Assembly: GCA_037176885.1 (NCBI GenBank)
Contig: JAWWNJ010000281.1
Coordinates: 1-64,000, forward strand
From: Favolaschia claudopus
Taxonomy: Eukaryota; Basidiomycota; Agaricomycetes; Agaricales; Mycenaceae
DNA length: 64,000 nt
Reading direction: 5' to 3'
Shown here: in pieces, positions 53,748-63,375 of the stretch
Position numbering within the stretch: the stretch's first letter is position 1
Layout of the letters: every line of letters starts with the position of its first letter
The notes under the pieces: generated by a model
Told to the model about the DNA's origin: nothing
Seen by the model: the letters and a program-made list of their open reading frames with translations, nothing else
The model's database searches: none
Program-made: the position numbers and the translations under genes

Positions 53748-54845
53748 TCAGTTCTCCTTGTCGCTTTCATCCCCCACAACCCTCGCCCGCTTCTTCCCCT
53801 TGCGTTTCTTAGCGGCGGCGACCATCTTACTTGCCTTGCGCACAAAGTTACCCACGGCACCGGCTGCCATCCCAACGTCGGTTTTGTAGAACTTGGTATC
53901 GAAGTCGGTGATGCTGTTGGCGTAGACAATGCCTTGTTCCCCAAGGCTGTCAGCATATTGGAAGTAGTTGAGAGCTGGGTACTTTTCATCCAGAGCACGC
54001 AGCACGTCGGAGACAAGGAGGACGTCCTCATCTTCATCAGATTCATCTGATGACTCGTCCTCACGTCGACGTTTGACGCCATTGCCATCGCGAAGGATGG
54101 TATCACCGGACTCGGAGTTGCCAAGATGGAGGTGGATGGGGGGCATGGTATTTTGCCCGCGGTTACGAGCGCGCTCCTCGCGAGCACGGCCACGCTCTGC
54201 AAGCTCGTCAAGCTTGAGGACTTTGGGAGGATGTTCCAGATCTGCGGTGCCATCGTGCTGAAGACAGAAGTCAGCAGTGTAAAAGAGAAACAGGAATTCC
54301 ACGTCACGCACCATGTACCGAGCCCACAAATTAATAACATCTATTCCAATCTCGACGTGCTTGCCGGGGTACTTAGATTTCGGGCCCATCACGTAGCACC
54401 ACCGATTTTTGCCAGGATGTTCCGCGCACTTGAGATGGTTTTGAATCTGCTGTACCTCGGTGGCGGTAACAGCGGTCTCGGGGGGTTTTTCGGCCTGTTT
54501 TGTCGTCTTTCCATCAGGCTGCACCTCCTGAAAAGAGTCAAAAGACAGTGTGCTCAACACCGAAGAACCCATAGATAACGGATGACTTACCAGGTTAACC
54601 ACTTCCATTATCACCTCTTTCTGACGACGTGTGCTTTTCTGGAGCTTGAGAAGCTGCTGGAAGGCGTCGCGAACATCGTCCTCGGACGACAGACGGTGAT
54701 ATGGATCCTTGCGACGCTCCTGAGACTCTTTCCACCCCAACGTCGCAGATGTGGGGTCGACATTCATCTGAGCTGTGATGCGTGATAGAAAGTCGCCGGC
54801 AGGAATGTCAGAGGGGAGGACGAGGGTTGTGGTGACCCTCGACAA
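53748..54845 (-). CDS. Transposon accessory protein, nuclear, PB1-like start
   Basis: An intact 365-residue frame. Residues 1-85 have a beta-grasp-like order: strand VTTTLVLPSD, helix AGDFLSRITAQMNVDP, strand ATLGWKES, loop, helix SSEDDVRDAFQQLLKL, strand EVIMEVVNL, similar in layout to PB1/ubiquitin-like domains (inference). Residues 125-195 are a second globular part (CAEHPGKNRWCYVMGPKSKY, DVINLWARYMV). Then a charged linker, a bipartite-like basic and acidic stretch (VKRRREDESSDESDEDED), a helical part (LDEKYPALNYFQYADSLGEQ) and a C-terminal nuclear signal KKRKGKKRARVVG. It lies inside the Tc1/mariner-type TIRs, opposite in strand to the transposase and tail to tail with it, 140 bp apart. 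A homologous fragment is at 42702-42870. Role unknown: target choice, chromatin contact or counter-silencing are possibilities. Confidence 0.7.
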   Translation of the reverse strand: MSRVTTTLVLPSDIPAGDFLSRITAQMNVDPTSATLGWKESQERRKDPYHRLSSEDDVRDAFQQLLKLQKSTRRQKEVIMEVVNLVSHPLSMGSSVLSTLSFDSFQEVQPDGKTTKQAEKPPETAVTATEVQQIQNHLKCAEHPGKNRWCYVMGPKSKYPGKHVEIGIDVINLWARYMVRDVEFLFLFYTADFCLQHDGTADLEHPPKVLKLDELAERGRAREERARNRGQNTMPPIHLHLGNSESGDTILRDGNGVKRRREDESSDESDEDEDVLLVSDVLRALDEKYPALNYFQYADSLGEQGIVYANSITDFDTKFYKTDVGMAAGAVGNFVRKASKMVAAAKKRKGKKRARVVGDESDKEN

Positions 54846-54946
54846 CGACCATCTAGTACGGTTACAGCGTCACTGGAGACTTACAGTCATGACGAGCAGG
54901 CTGACGATCATGTGGAGCATACGCTGCGCTATATATCCTCGCTCAA

Positions 54947-55500
54947 CGAGTCCAAGGCGCCCACCTATTCTACTTTTCGACCGGTGTTGACACCATGCAA
55001 AACACTATTGCACCATATCTTCTTGGCGTCGGCCCTCCCCCTGCTCTCACCGGACGACAGCTCGCAGTGGCCCAATTACAGGCCTCCCTCGACAATGGCA
55101 TGTTTGACCACACCCGCGACTACGAGCAGCCTGGGGGCGACGACGACGATTCTAGCGATGAAGATCCGTCTTATCATCAATACCGGCTTCCTCCGTTCCC
55201 TCCTCACAGTGTCGAAGCCCGCCAATCTCAGTTGCCATCCACTACAGCTCCCAGTCAAACTGCAGGTGTGTTACAGCTATTTGCGCATTCTGCAGGCTAC
55301 TAATAAACTTCCAGACCGCACTACCTTCATCACAGTCAAAGTCCCTATTTATGGCGAGCCAGGAAATGGAAAGAAGCGCACCACGAGGTATTAGCAGAAA
55401 AGGTTATTCTAAATTTGGCACTATGTAGTTACGACCTCGTCTCGGCGGCTCGGCCCGAACTCAGCTAAAAAATCGAAACTGTCTATCGTTTCCAAAATAG
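54947..55500. repeat. 554-bp tandem duplication, copy 1
   Basis: Begins CGAGTCCAAGGCGCCCACC and ends in the right TIR, truncated at CCAAAATAG. Copy 2 follows at once. Confidence 0.95.
54995..55394 (+). CDS. Second accessory protein (116 aa), copy 1
   Basis: Divergent from the accessory gene at 53748-54845, 149 bp apart, sharing a promoter region. Exon 1 (54995-55265) encodes MQNTIAPYLLGVGPPPALTG, an acidic DDDDSSDEDPS stretch and PSQTA; a 49-bp intron (55266-55314) has a GTGTGT donor, a TACTAAT branch site and a TTCCAG acceptor; exon 2 encodes DRTTFITVKVPIYGEPGNGK-KRTTRY. The end resembles the first strand of the PB1-like segment of the neighbour. No known domain. The well-formed intron supports a real gene. 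Confidence 0.6.
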
Positions 55501-56056
55501 CGAGTCCAAGGCGCCCACCTATTCTACTTTTCGACCGGTGTTGACACCATGCAAAACACTATTGCACCATATCTTCTTGGCGTCGGCCCTCCCCCTGCTC
55601 TCACCGGACGACAGCTCGCAGTGGCCCAATTACAGGCCTCCCTCGACAATGGCATGTTTGACCACACCCGCGACTACGAGCAGCCTGGGGGCGACGACGA
55701 CGATTCTAGCGATGAAGATCCGTCTTATCATCAATACCGGCTTCCTCCGTTCCCTCCTCACAGTGTCGAAGCCCGCCAATCTCAGTTGCCATCCACTACA
55801 GCTCCCAGTCAAACTGCAGGTGTGTTACAGCTATTTGCGCATTCTGCAGGCTACTAATAAACTTCCAGACCGCACTACCTTCATCACAGTCAAAGTCCCT
55901 ATTTATGGCGAGCCAGGAAATGGAAAGAAGCGCACCACGAGGTATTAGCAGAAAAGGTTATTCTAAATTTGGCACTATGTAGTTACGACCTCGTCTCGGC
56001 GGCTCGGCCCGAACTCAGCTGAAAAAAATCGAAACTGTCTATCGTTTCCAAAATAG
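55501..56056. repeat. 554-bp tandem duplication, copy 2
   Basis: Same sequence at +554. The only difference seen is in an A-rich run near 56022 (GAAAAAAA against AAAAAA), making it 2 bp longer. It runs into the complete right TIR ending at 56059. Confidence 0.95.
55549..55948 (+). CDS. Second accessory protein (116 aa), copy 2
   Basis: Same protein and intron (55820-55868) as at 54995-55394, carried by the 554-bp tandem duplication. Both copies are open. Confidence 0.6.
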
Positions 56057-56610
56057 CTGGAAGTAGACCTACTTACTGGTAAAGTAAAAAATTAAAGTAA
56101 TTGAATTGAAAAGCAATTAAATAAGTAGTCCTTGTAATAAGCCTTCAAGTGAAGGGTGGAAGACTTTTGTTAATTACGGCGAGCACAAGCTGATCAGTGT
56201 GTATCAGCACCGGTCAGTACAGATAACTCGCGGTCAGACTGACGAGCTGATAAGGGGTTATCGGCTCTTTCTGCCAGCTATCAGCCCCCCTTCGAGCTGA
56301 CGGCCTGATCAGCCCATATACGCACATATTTGGACATGTCAGTTACTTTCGGATTTTCCGACATATGATCAATGATGACTGCGACATCTATTTCCAAACT
56401 CCGCTAGCTATCGCATTGCAGCCCTCAGGCAGCCTATAGAGTAAACTCATACATCTGAGCCTCGCTATACTCGACTCCTGCAGTCTCCTGATCGAAGCCT
56501 CAGAACCACGTGTTGAACTTTTAGTGGCGGCCACTGCAAGCCACTGTAACTCACGCGCCTCCCAGGAGGAGCCAAGGTAGATAGATGTTCGACATGGGTT
56601 GCATCGAAAG

Positions 56611-59600
56611 TCAGATCAAATCTACACGCGAACGCTTCAAGGCAGAGCCCACACTCGCCGCATCCATCGCATCCACCGGGTCTCCCTGAAGGTTGCAAGC
56701 GCGCTTCCGCGATGTCTTTGCAGAAGAAGGATGATGTACCTCCGCACACCCTTCATCTGCCTCGGACAGTTTCGGGAAGATGTGCGGAGGCGCAGCCCAC
56801 GTCGCTGGCGTGGGATGGAAGAGGAAGGGCTTCTCGTCCCTGATCGTTTCATCCTCTGCTCCATCAAGCGAGAACGAATCATCCTGGCCATACCCTCCAG
56901 CACCGCTAGCCCACTTCCCAGCCCGAATCTCCTTGCCCACGAGGCTCACTGCGCCCGTCTCGTTATCATCCTCGGCGTGCATGGGCATGATACAGTGTCT
57001 GGGCGTGTTACCCTTCGCCTGCGCCTTGTCGATGATCTTCGTGGCATCGCTCGTCTCACCCTGCAGCGCCGCCTGGACCAGTGTTGCTCGCTCGCATATG
57101 GAGCAACGGCACTGGTAAAGCGGCGTGCAGGCTTCCCTCCATATCTACAGAAACAAATAATTTAATAAAAGCAACGATATCACGCGGAGAAAAAATAAAT
57201 AAATAAATGACGTACAATGATGAGTACCTCCTTGCTATTCTGCGACAGATGATCAATTGACTGGGGGACATGTGGAATCTCGCGCAGCAGCTGTGGCCCA
57301 TCGAACCATAGACCCACCTCCTCCCTCAACTGCTGCACCACTTCCGCAATGGTCATCCGAGCCGCACAAATCGCAGGGGGAAGAGGTTTTCTCCCCTGCA
57401 CCTGTGTAATATGCTGAGGGGGGTTGCTACTGTTGGCAGCGCCAGTAAGCAGAGAAGCCTGGACCTCCACGGGGTCAATCGCATAGTCAATCACGAGGCG
57501 GCGGACGACGTTGCTGAAGACGGGTAGGAGGATAGAGCGCATCTGCTTCACGAACGCGTTATTTGCCTTCTCTGCAAGGCATTGGGTTGGTGGGGGCTGA
57601 GTGGGAGGCCCGGGGTGGCACTGTGATGCTGCGTCTATCCAGCCCACAGTGCCGATAGCTCGTACAGACCCCTCCGTTGCTGCAGAAGGGGCGCAACACG
57701 GCGCTGAAGGGTCGGAACACACAGACCAATGCACAGGGTGCACTGCAGGTACGTATGGATCGGCGTCAGCTGCGAGTACCGGTCAGAACAAGACACAAGT
57801 GAAAGAAAAATTACCAACCCAGCCGCACTCCGTCCTTCATTCTATGATGTACATCTGCCGGGGCAGCCCAAGCCCCATCCAATACCCTCGCCCTAGCCCA
57901 ATCTGTCAACGCCATCTCCTTCACCGCCATATCCAGCGACTCATCCTCCTCATTCCCCAAGGGATCGTCATCGGACTCCGAACTGTCCTCGTCGTAGCAT
58001 TCGTCCGGAATGGTCGTGCTAGCGTACGCCGTGCACGCCGCCGCGTCATTTGCATACGGCACGTCCCTAATCGCATCCACGCTACTACGCGCCATCCTGC
58101 TGGTGAGTGCGCCTTCCCTGAACCCAGCGGACCTTTCGTTTTTAGTATGGGCGGTGTCGTCAAAGGCAGAGGCGTCAGCATCCCCCAATTTCCTTGACGC
58201 TAAAGCCTGCTTCCTTAGGTCTCCCCATCTTGTATTTGCCCTCAACCACCCCCTCTCCTTTGCCGCCCCCAGCACACGCTCAATTGTCCCCTCCCCACAC
58301 TCCACATACGCGGAAACCAACACCTTCATATCCTCCTGTGGCGAGAAGTACCCCGGCATATCCACTCGCATGCCCAGACTCTCTGTTAGCTGTGCGCCTG
58401 CGCCGTCATCGTCTTTCCGCCTCTCGCCCCCGCAAAAATCGGCGACGTCGACGTCAACGAACAGGGCACCCGCAGTAATCGGCAAACCCCCACTCACCAT
58501 TTCCACGCCATGCCCCTCCCTCGCCAACCCCGCATCCAGAACCGCACATCGCCAAAGCCACTCGGCACGACACGATCGACACGTTGCTTTCGCCCCGGGA
58601 AATGCGCAATCATCCTCGTTCTCTGCTAAACCTGTGTCGCCGGCGAGTCGCCCCCTCCCTCCGGTGGTGTCTCGGCCGTATGCATCCTGCTCGACGTGCT
58701 GGAGACGCAGATACGCTTGATCCACCACCGCACGCGCTTGCTGAAGAAAGTGCGCTGCCTGCGCCTGCCGCTCGTTCGTTGCTCCCCGCGGACTAGACAC
58801 AAGATCTGCACCTACACTCCCACTCCCGGCGAAGGCGGGGCCGCTTCCCGCCGCCGCCGCGTCGCCAACTGCCTGCCACCCCTCATATCCACACCCCACC
58901 ACAACCGCTTGCGCAACGGCCCATTCCGCCCTCTTTAGCTCGTCCCTCGCAACCCTGACCGCGTCGTCCCTTGCCCGCTTTGCTAGATCCCCGTCTACCA
59001 AACACACACTGCAGTGCCTTGAGCCCCGCCGCGAGTTCACATCAATCGTATTCACATCTAAATCGGCAACCAAAAAAAAAAAATTAAAAATTAAAAAAAA
59101 AAAAGAGAGAGAGAGAGAGATCAACCGTTAGTAAAGGCCTTATTTGTGAGAGTTAAGAGCGAACCTCCGCCAGCACTGGAAAAATGCTCGCCGCAGACAT
59201 TGACCATCCCAAGCCGCAGCGTATTGACGGTCCACCTCGCACTCCCCAACCCAGTGTTGGATTGTGGGAAATTGATGCGGCAGGGCAGGCAGGAGGTGTG
59301 CAAGATGGCGCGGAAGTGGTGGAAGGGGGTCGTGGCAACGAAGGATGAGGTAGCATTGCCAGAGGAAAAGGTGGCGGACCACGCAAAATGCGCACACGCG
59401 CCATACGGGTCAAAGCATTGGATCGCGTGTGTCCAAAATGGATGTTGCTCCACTGCGCGAAAATTTCGTTTCTTGTCGTCAGCAACTACGAAGGACACTC
59501 GGTATAGAGGACTCACGAGTGACTCCCCACCTCGTGCAAACACACATCAACGCCTCCACCGCCTTCGCATCGCGAGCGGCAACGTAGATGAGGTATTCTG

Positions 59601-59850
59601 GATACGGGATATATCTATGTTTGTGTTCGGGGTTGGTGTAGAAGTCCCAAGTGGCGGGGAGTGGGCGGGTGGGGGCAGTGATGTTGAGATGCCAAGTAGC
59701 TAATGATCTGAGACTCCGGCAGTCGGACACGGTAGAGTAGAAAGGCGGAAAACCCATAAAGCGGGGAGCGTACTGGATAGCCTCTGTAGGCAGCTCCGCC
59801 CAAGAACGGACAGTCTTCCCCTTGTACCCCGCAACCTTCGTCGTGAGCAT
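56611..59850 (-). CDS. Large multi-exon protein, F-box-like N-terminus (putative)
   Basis: Exon 1 starts at 59850 with MLTTKVAGYKGKTVRSWAEL and PTEAIQ, a layout like an F-box-type start. A 66-bp intron (GTACGC..CTCAG) leads to SLATWHLNITAPTRPLPATW, AARDAKAVEALMCVCTRWGV; then after GTGAGT..GCAG, LEQHPFWTHAIQCFDPYGAC and HTSCLPCRINFPQSNTGLGS. The intron near 59.07-59.15 kb holds a poly-A/GA tract. The long exon to 57811 carries CSVCLVD, CAFPGAKATCRSCRAEWLWR (Cys-rich) and an acidic block (ECYDEDSSESDDDPLG), and the last exons give ARMTIAEVVQQLREEVGLWF, CRCSICERATLVQ and a C-terminal KRSRVDLI. No frame breaks were found, so this is a probable intact host gene. Function unknown. Confidence 0.65.
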
Positions 59851-59985
59851 GGCGAGCAGAAAATATTAATAAGTACTTGTTCTGGCTATGTAACACGTCA
59901 CGTGACGTCGCGTTTGATCTTGCCACCCAACTGAGGCTTTTCTGTTGCTTTTCTGGAAGCCTCAGACTCTTTCCCCCACGCACTC

Positions 59986-60090
59986 TTGTACTATTTCGAT
60001 CAATTCGTCTGTCACGCGTCCTCACGCGTCACACCCGATTTTCAGCGCTGTTCAGGCTTGGTTCAGGCCACAACTGTAAATGGCAGCTTT
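59986..60090. mobile_element. CTGTAC-type MITE, left-end fragment
   Basis: TTGTACTATTTCGATCAATTCG and CACGCGTCACACCCG match the left end of the MITE at 28017 (GTACTATTTCGATCAATTCG is identical). The right end is missing. It lies just upstream of the gene at 56611-59850. Confidence 0.7.
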
Positions 60091-60588
60091 GTATTTGTTT
60101 GTCCTCAATCAGATCCCTGTTCTGCATGTTCCGTCAGTTTCTGCCTTCCACAAGCATGCTGGGACTTAGCTCTGAGTGGTGAATATACTTATAAACTTTC
60201 CGGTATCATGAATATGCAATAATATTGCAGAAATATCTCATAGCTTCGGTCACACCGGCAGTGGTGATCATGTTGGAAGAGCTTATCTTGCGGCTTCCTG
60301 ACGCTATTTCGCCGATTCGAGGCCCAGAAACAAAATACTGTGTATCTGTTAAACGCATACTTATGCTATGTTAAGTTATGATGCAGGGATGAAGTGCGTT
60401 GTTTGCATCGCGATTTACTCAGTATAAAACCTATTTGAACGACTATCTTCAAAAGAGTATATAAAGTCTTGTTACGAGACTATATAAAACCATCCAAAAT
60501 TACGAGTAATGCTCACAATCTAGGTCGCGCTCTACATGGGGCCTGTCCTCGGCCGCGCGCGCACCCATCCAATCTTGCATGAGAAGAA

Positions 60589-62100
60589 ATGAGTGAGGGT
60601 TCGACTGCTGCCCAGCCTCGAAAGCGCGGTTGGAAGAGAGCAAGCAGCAGCCATCGACGTCACAAACTCATGCCTTGCTGCCTTGCTCCTGCTCCATCCT
60701 TTTGCCGCGTCTCCCCCCGTGTCCTTGCTTCTTCTTTCACTCGACTCTCCCTTAAAATTGACGAGCTCTCGCGATGCCCCCCAAACTCGCTGATATCTGG
60801 CCCATTCCATCGTAGTGATAACAAACCCAATGGCAGTCACCACCGAGCAACCCACTGGCGCTGTATCAATGCTGAACGGCCCTCTACTGCCCCAATTGAC
60901 ATTGATCTCGAGGATGGCGACTGGGAATTAATGGCAAAAGAGCAATGGTGGTGCGCAATTATGCACCCAGATTGATCTTGAATTGACCTTTCCTCAGCTC
61001 TGGAATCAGCATTGAGTAACAAGAAGTCTGTCAATGTGGAAAAGGGTGCGATGGCTGGACATCCTCGACGATGTGAATACGCTACAGCCGAGGAGAAGGC
61101 TCTGGCCGTCCGTTTCGTGCCGACAAAGAAGGAGAAGCAAGAGTTGGAAAAGAAGCGCAAGCAGGGAGGCCGTGAGGAGGCTGATGTCAATGCGGATGAC
61201 GAGGGCGCAGGAGGCTCGGGAGGGCGGAAGAAGAGGAAGCTCGTCAAAGCAGTTGAGACGTCCTTCTCACAATCAAAATTGCAGGTGTACAGAGGGCTCG
61301 ACATACCATTCAGCGAGGATCACACACAGGCAATCGCTCAGCAAACGCTTCGCGCCACTCAGTCCGCAAATTTGCCGGAGCGGTGGACGTCGGATCCGGA
61401 GGTCATGAAGCTCTTCATGATGTTTCGTTCGTTCAAGCTCAGGTGCCTCCTACGACACGCTACATGTGAGTATTTCTCTCCGCCTCTACTTTCCCTCATC
61501 TAATAAGCTTTATTTGTAGGCTGACGATCCAATTCCGTTTTGGGAGATGCTTCAAGTCAATAAAGCAGTTCTCTCCCAAGTTTGCTCAACAGCTGCTCCA
61601 CCTTGTTGTAAACCAGGCCGGGCAGGAGCGGTGGTTCTCCGATTTCTCAAATAAGAAGAGCAAGAAGCGCAATCGATTGAGCCTCAAAAAAATGGCCCAA
61701 GTCCAACAGGCGAAGGTTCGTCTGTTCGTTTAGTTTTGAATACAACGCTTAGTCGAGTGCCTCATAGGTTACGCGCTTCATTGGTCAAGAACAGAAGGCC
61801 GAAGGCCTCACAGATGAGCGCACGAAACGTAGAAATCACGAAGATTCCCGTGTCCAACAATTGCTCACCGTTCCGCGGTACGCCGAGCGATACTGATGAT
61901 AGCGAGAATGAAGGCGGGAGACGATCGGCGGTTATTCGAACTTCCACTGCATGGAGAAGACAAGTTGCAGAGTGGCAGGCAGAGACACGGGAGCTCGACG
62001 CTGCGGTCTCTGACCCCGAGGAGGATGATGACGATGAAGAGCTCCCACCAAGTGTACTTCTGGCATGGGTCTGGGCGCTAGGTCGCTGCGCCCTGTGCTA
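60589..62100 (+). pseudogene. hAT transposase with the catalytic middle deleted
   Basis: The N-terminal part (60589-61440) has MSEGSTAAQPRKRGWKRASS, HPRRCEYATAEEKALAVRF (a BED-type region), a basic linker, YRGLDIPFSEDHTQAIAQQT and WTSDPEVMKLFMMFRS. After an apparent intron the sequence resumes in the C-terminal dimerisation domain: DDPIPFWEML, then (frame change near 61570) FAQQLLHLVVNQAGQERWFS, RNRLSLKKM, and after an intron KAEGLTDERTKRRNHEDSRV and LLTVPRYAERY, a second frame change, and DDSENEGGRRSAVIRTSTAW. The roughly 400-500 residues between, which hold the DDE residues and hAT insertion domain, are absent. It is an internally deleted hAT derivative keeping DNA-binding and dimerisation parts. 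Confidence 0.7.
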
Positions 62101-62469
62101 CTTCCATCATGCTATCTCGATCTTCGGCTATAATTCCACCGGCCAATTATGCAACCTATCCCATCCTATTCTTCTCCCCTACTCAGTCCTGCAATCATCA
62201 TGCTCGACCTCATTCCTATCTCCCTTCATCATTCAGCCCAACACCTCCCACCCATTCGACTTTCTCTTGCTCCTGGATGCGAATCTCGGCCTCCATGTTC
62301 TCCCGCTTCTCAACAACACCCATATTTCCTCCCAAAATTTTTCTCTTCCTTCCGAAACATACAAACACGGAGGGTTAATTTTTCATCGTGCAGATCCTGC
62401 TGATGCTGCTCCGCCTCCCGGAGCTGCCTTCGCATGGACTACAAGAAGAAAAAGTGGGGGGCTGTAGGG

Positions 62470-63375
62470 GATGTATATGGAGTGTGTACCCTAGAGTCTA
62501 TGCAAAGCATAGACTCAGAGGCTGCTGGAGCATTAGCTCTATAGCGCCAGGGATGCACTCAACATACCCTGCAGGCCAGACGGGAGCAACACAGGCTGGC
62601 CTGATAGCTACAGGTCACCGCCTTGAGGAAGGCCTGGAGCGCTGCTAGGGTGATACTGTGAATGCAGTACAGAGCCTATGATTAGAGGCTACGCCTCCAT
62701 AGCTCTGCTAGTCCCCCCCAGCGTGCTAGTCTCACCAAGTCAGACTCTACAAGATTTATGATAGTCGATAAATCTATTATATAGAGTCTGAACTTGATGG
62801 CGCCTGTCATCCAAGACCTCGGATTCTGTGACACACGTGCCAGTTCACACGGTCGGATAAGGAAATGACACGTCGTTCGGAAAACTTGGCGGTCCAACTT
62901 GAGCCCAATATGGAGCTTGTTGGCTGCATAAAGGGCTTGGAACCCCACATTTACACTTGCCGGGGCTAATATTTACCACTGTGAAGCATCTGGGACTTTG
63001 GGCGGGGTCGTAACCAGTACGTATGCCGAAGATACTGTACTTATTCCATGAACACAATATTGCTTGATGATTATGGTCCTAAAGCGTAAAATAGCACTGA
63101 ATTATGTCTATCTATGGGCTGGGTAGTCTTTCAATACTTCTCTAGGCTTGCGAAGCCTTCACAGTGGGTCGTCGCTGCGTACCACAGCACCGACGCGCAT
63201 ACGTGTCATGCCCCATTGGGGCGTGGGGAAATGCACATGATGTTACAGCCGTGACAAAACCGAGGTCCGGGTCGAACCCCGCCAACAATTTCAGACTACC
63301 AGCGTGCATATCCTGAGTCAGGGACTCATAGCTAGCACAGCGTTAGCAGAGCCTAGCGCCTGGGATGCACATTAG
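62470..63375. other. Non-coding interval with short inverted repeats
   Basis: A 50-bp stem-loop lies at 62741-62790 (CAGACTCTA ... TAGAGTCTG, with inner ATTTAT/ATAAAT arms). The words CAGGGATGCACTCAACATACC (about 62547) and CTGGGATGCACATTAGCTC (about 63361), each before a CTGCAGGCC, form a diverged repeat pair. CTATGCAAAGCATAG at 62498 is palindromic. No gene seen. Confidence 0.55.

Larger units (their letters stand above)
52117..56059. mobile_element. Tc1/mariner-type transposon with accessory genes
   Basis: Inverted ends CAGCTATTTTGGAAACGATA (52117) and its inverse (to 56059), extending with mismatches through CGAGCTGAGTTCG to about 48 bp. The flanking dinucleotide is GA on both sides. It carries a DDE transposase (plus), an accessory gene (minus) and a second accessory gene (plus) present twice because the last 554 bp are tandemly duplicated. 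Left flank inside the outer element ends at 52116. Confidence 0.82.
51736..56365. mobile_element. Outer TIR element with 8-bp TSD (hAT-type)
   Basis: Inverted ends TATGTCGGAAAATCCGAAA at 51738 and at 56365, with the 8-bp direct repeat TGATCAAT outside (51728-51735 and 56366-56373). Subterminal regions on both sides (51.77-51.86 and 56.18-56.31 kb) are dense in TATCAGC/GCTGATA words. Its own sequence is only about 690 bp; the rest is a nested Tc1/mariner-type transposon. Eight-base duplication and subterminal repeats point to a non-autonomous hAT. Confidence 0.82.

Noticed and set aside
58010..58720. Plus-strand frame of 236 codons
   Set aside because: GC-rich antisense shadow of the multi-exon minus-strand gene at 56611-59850.
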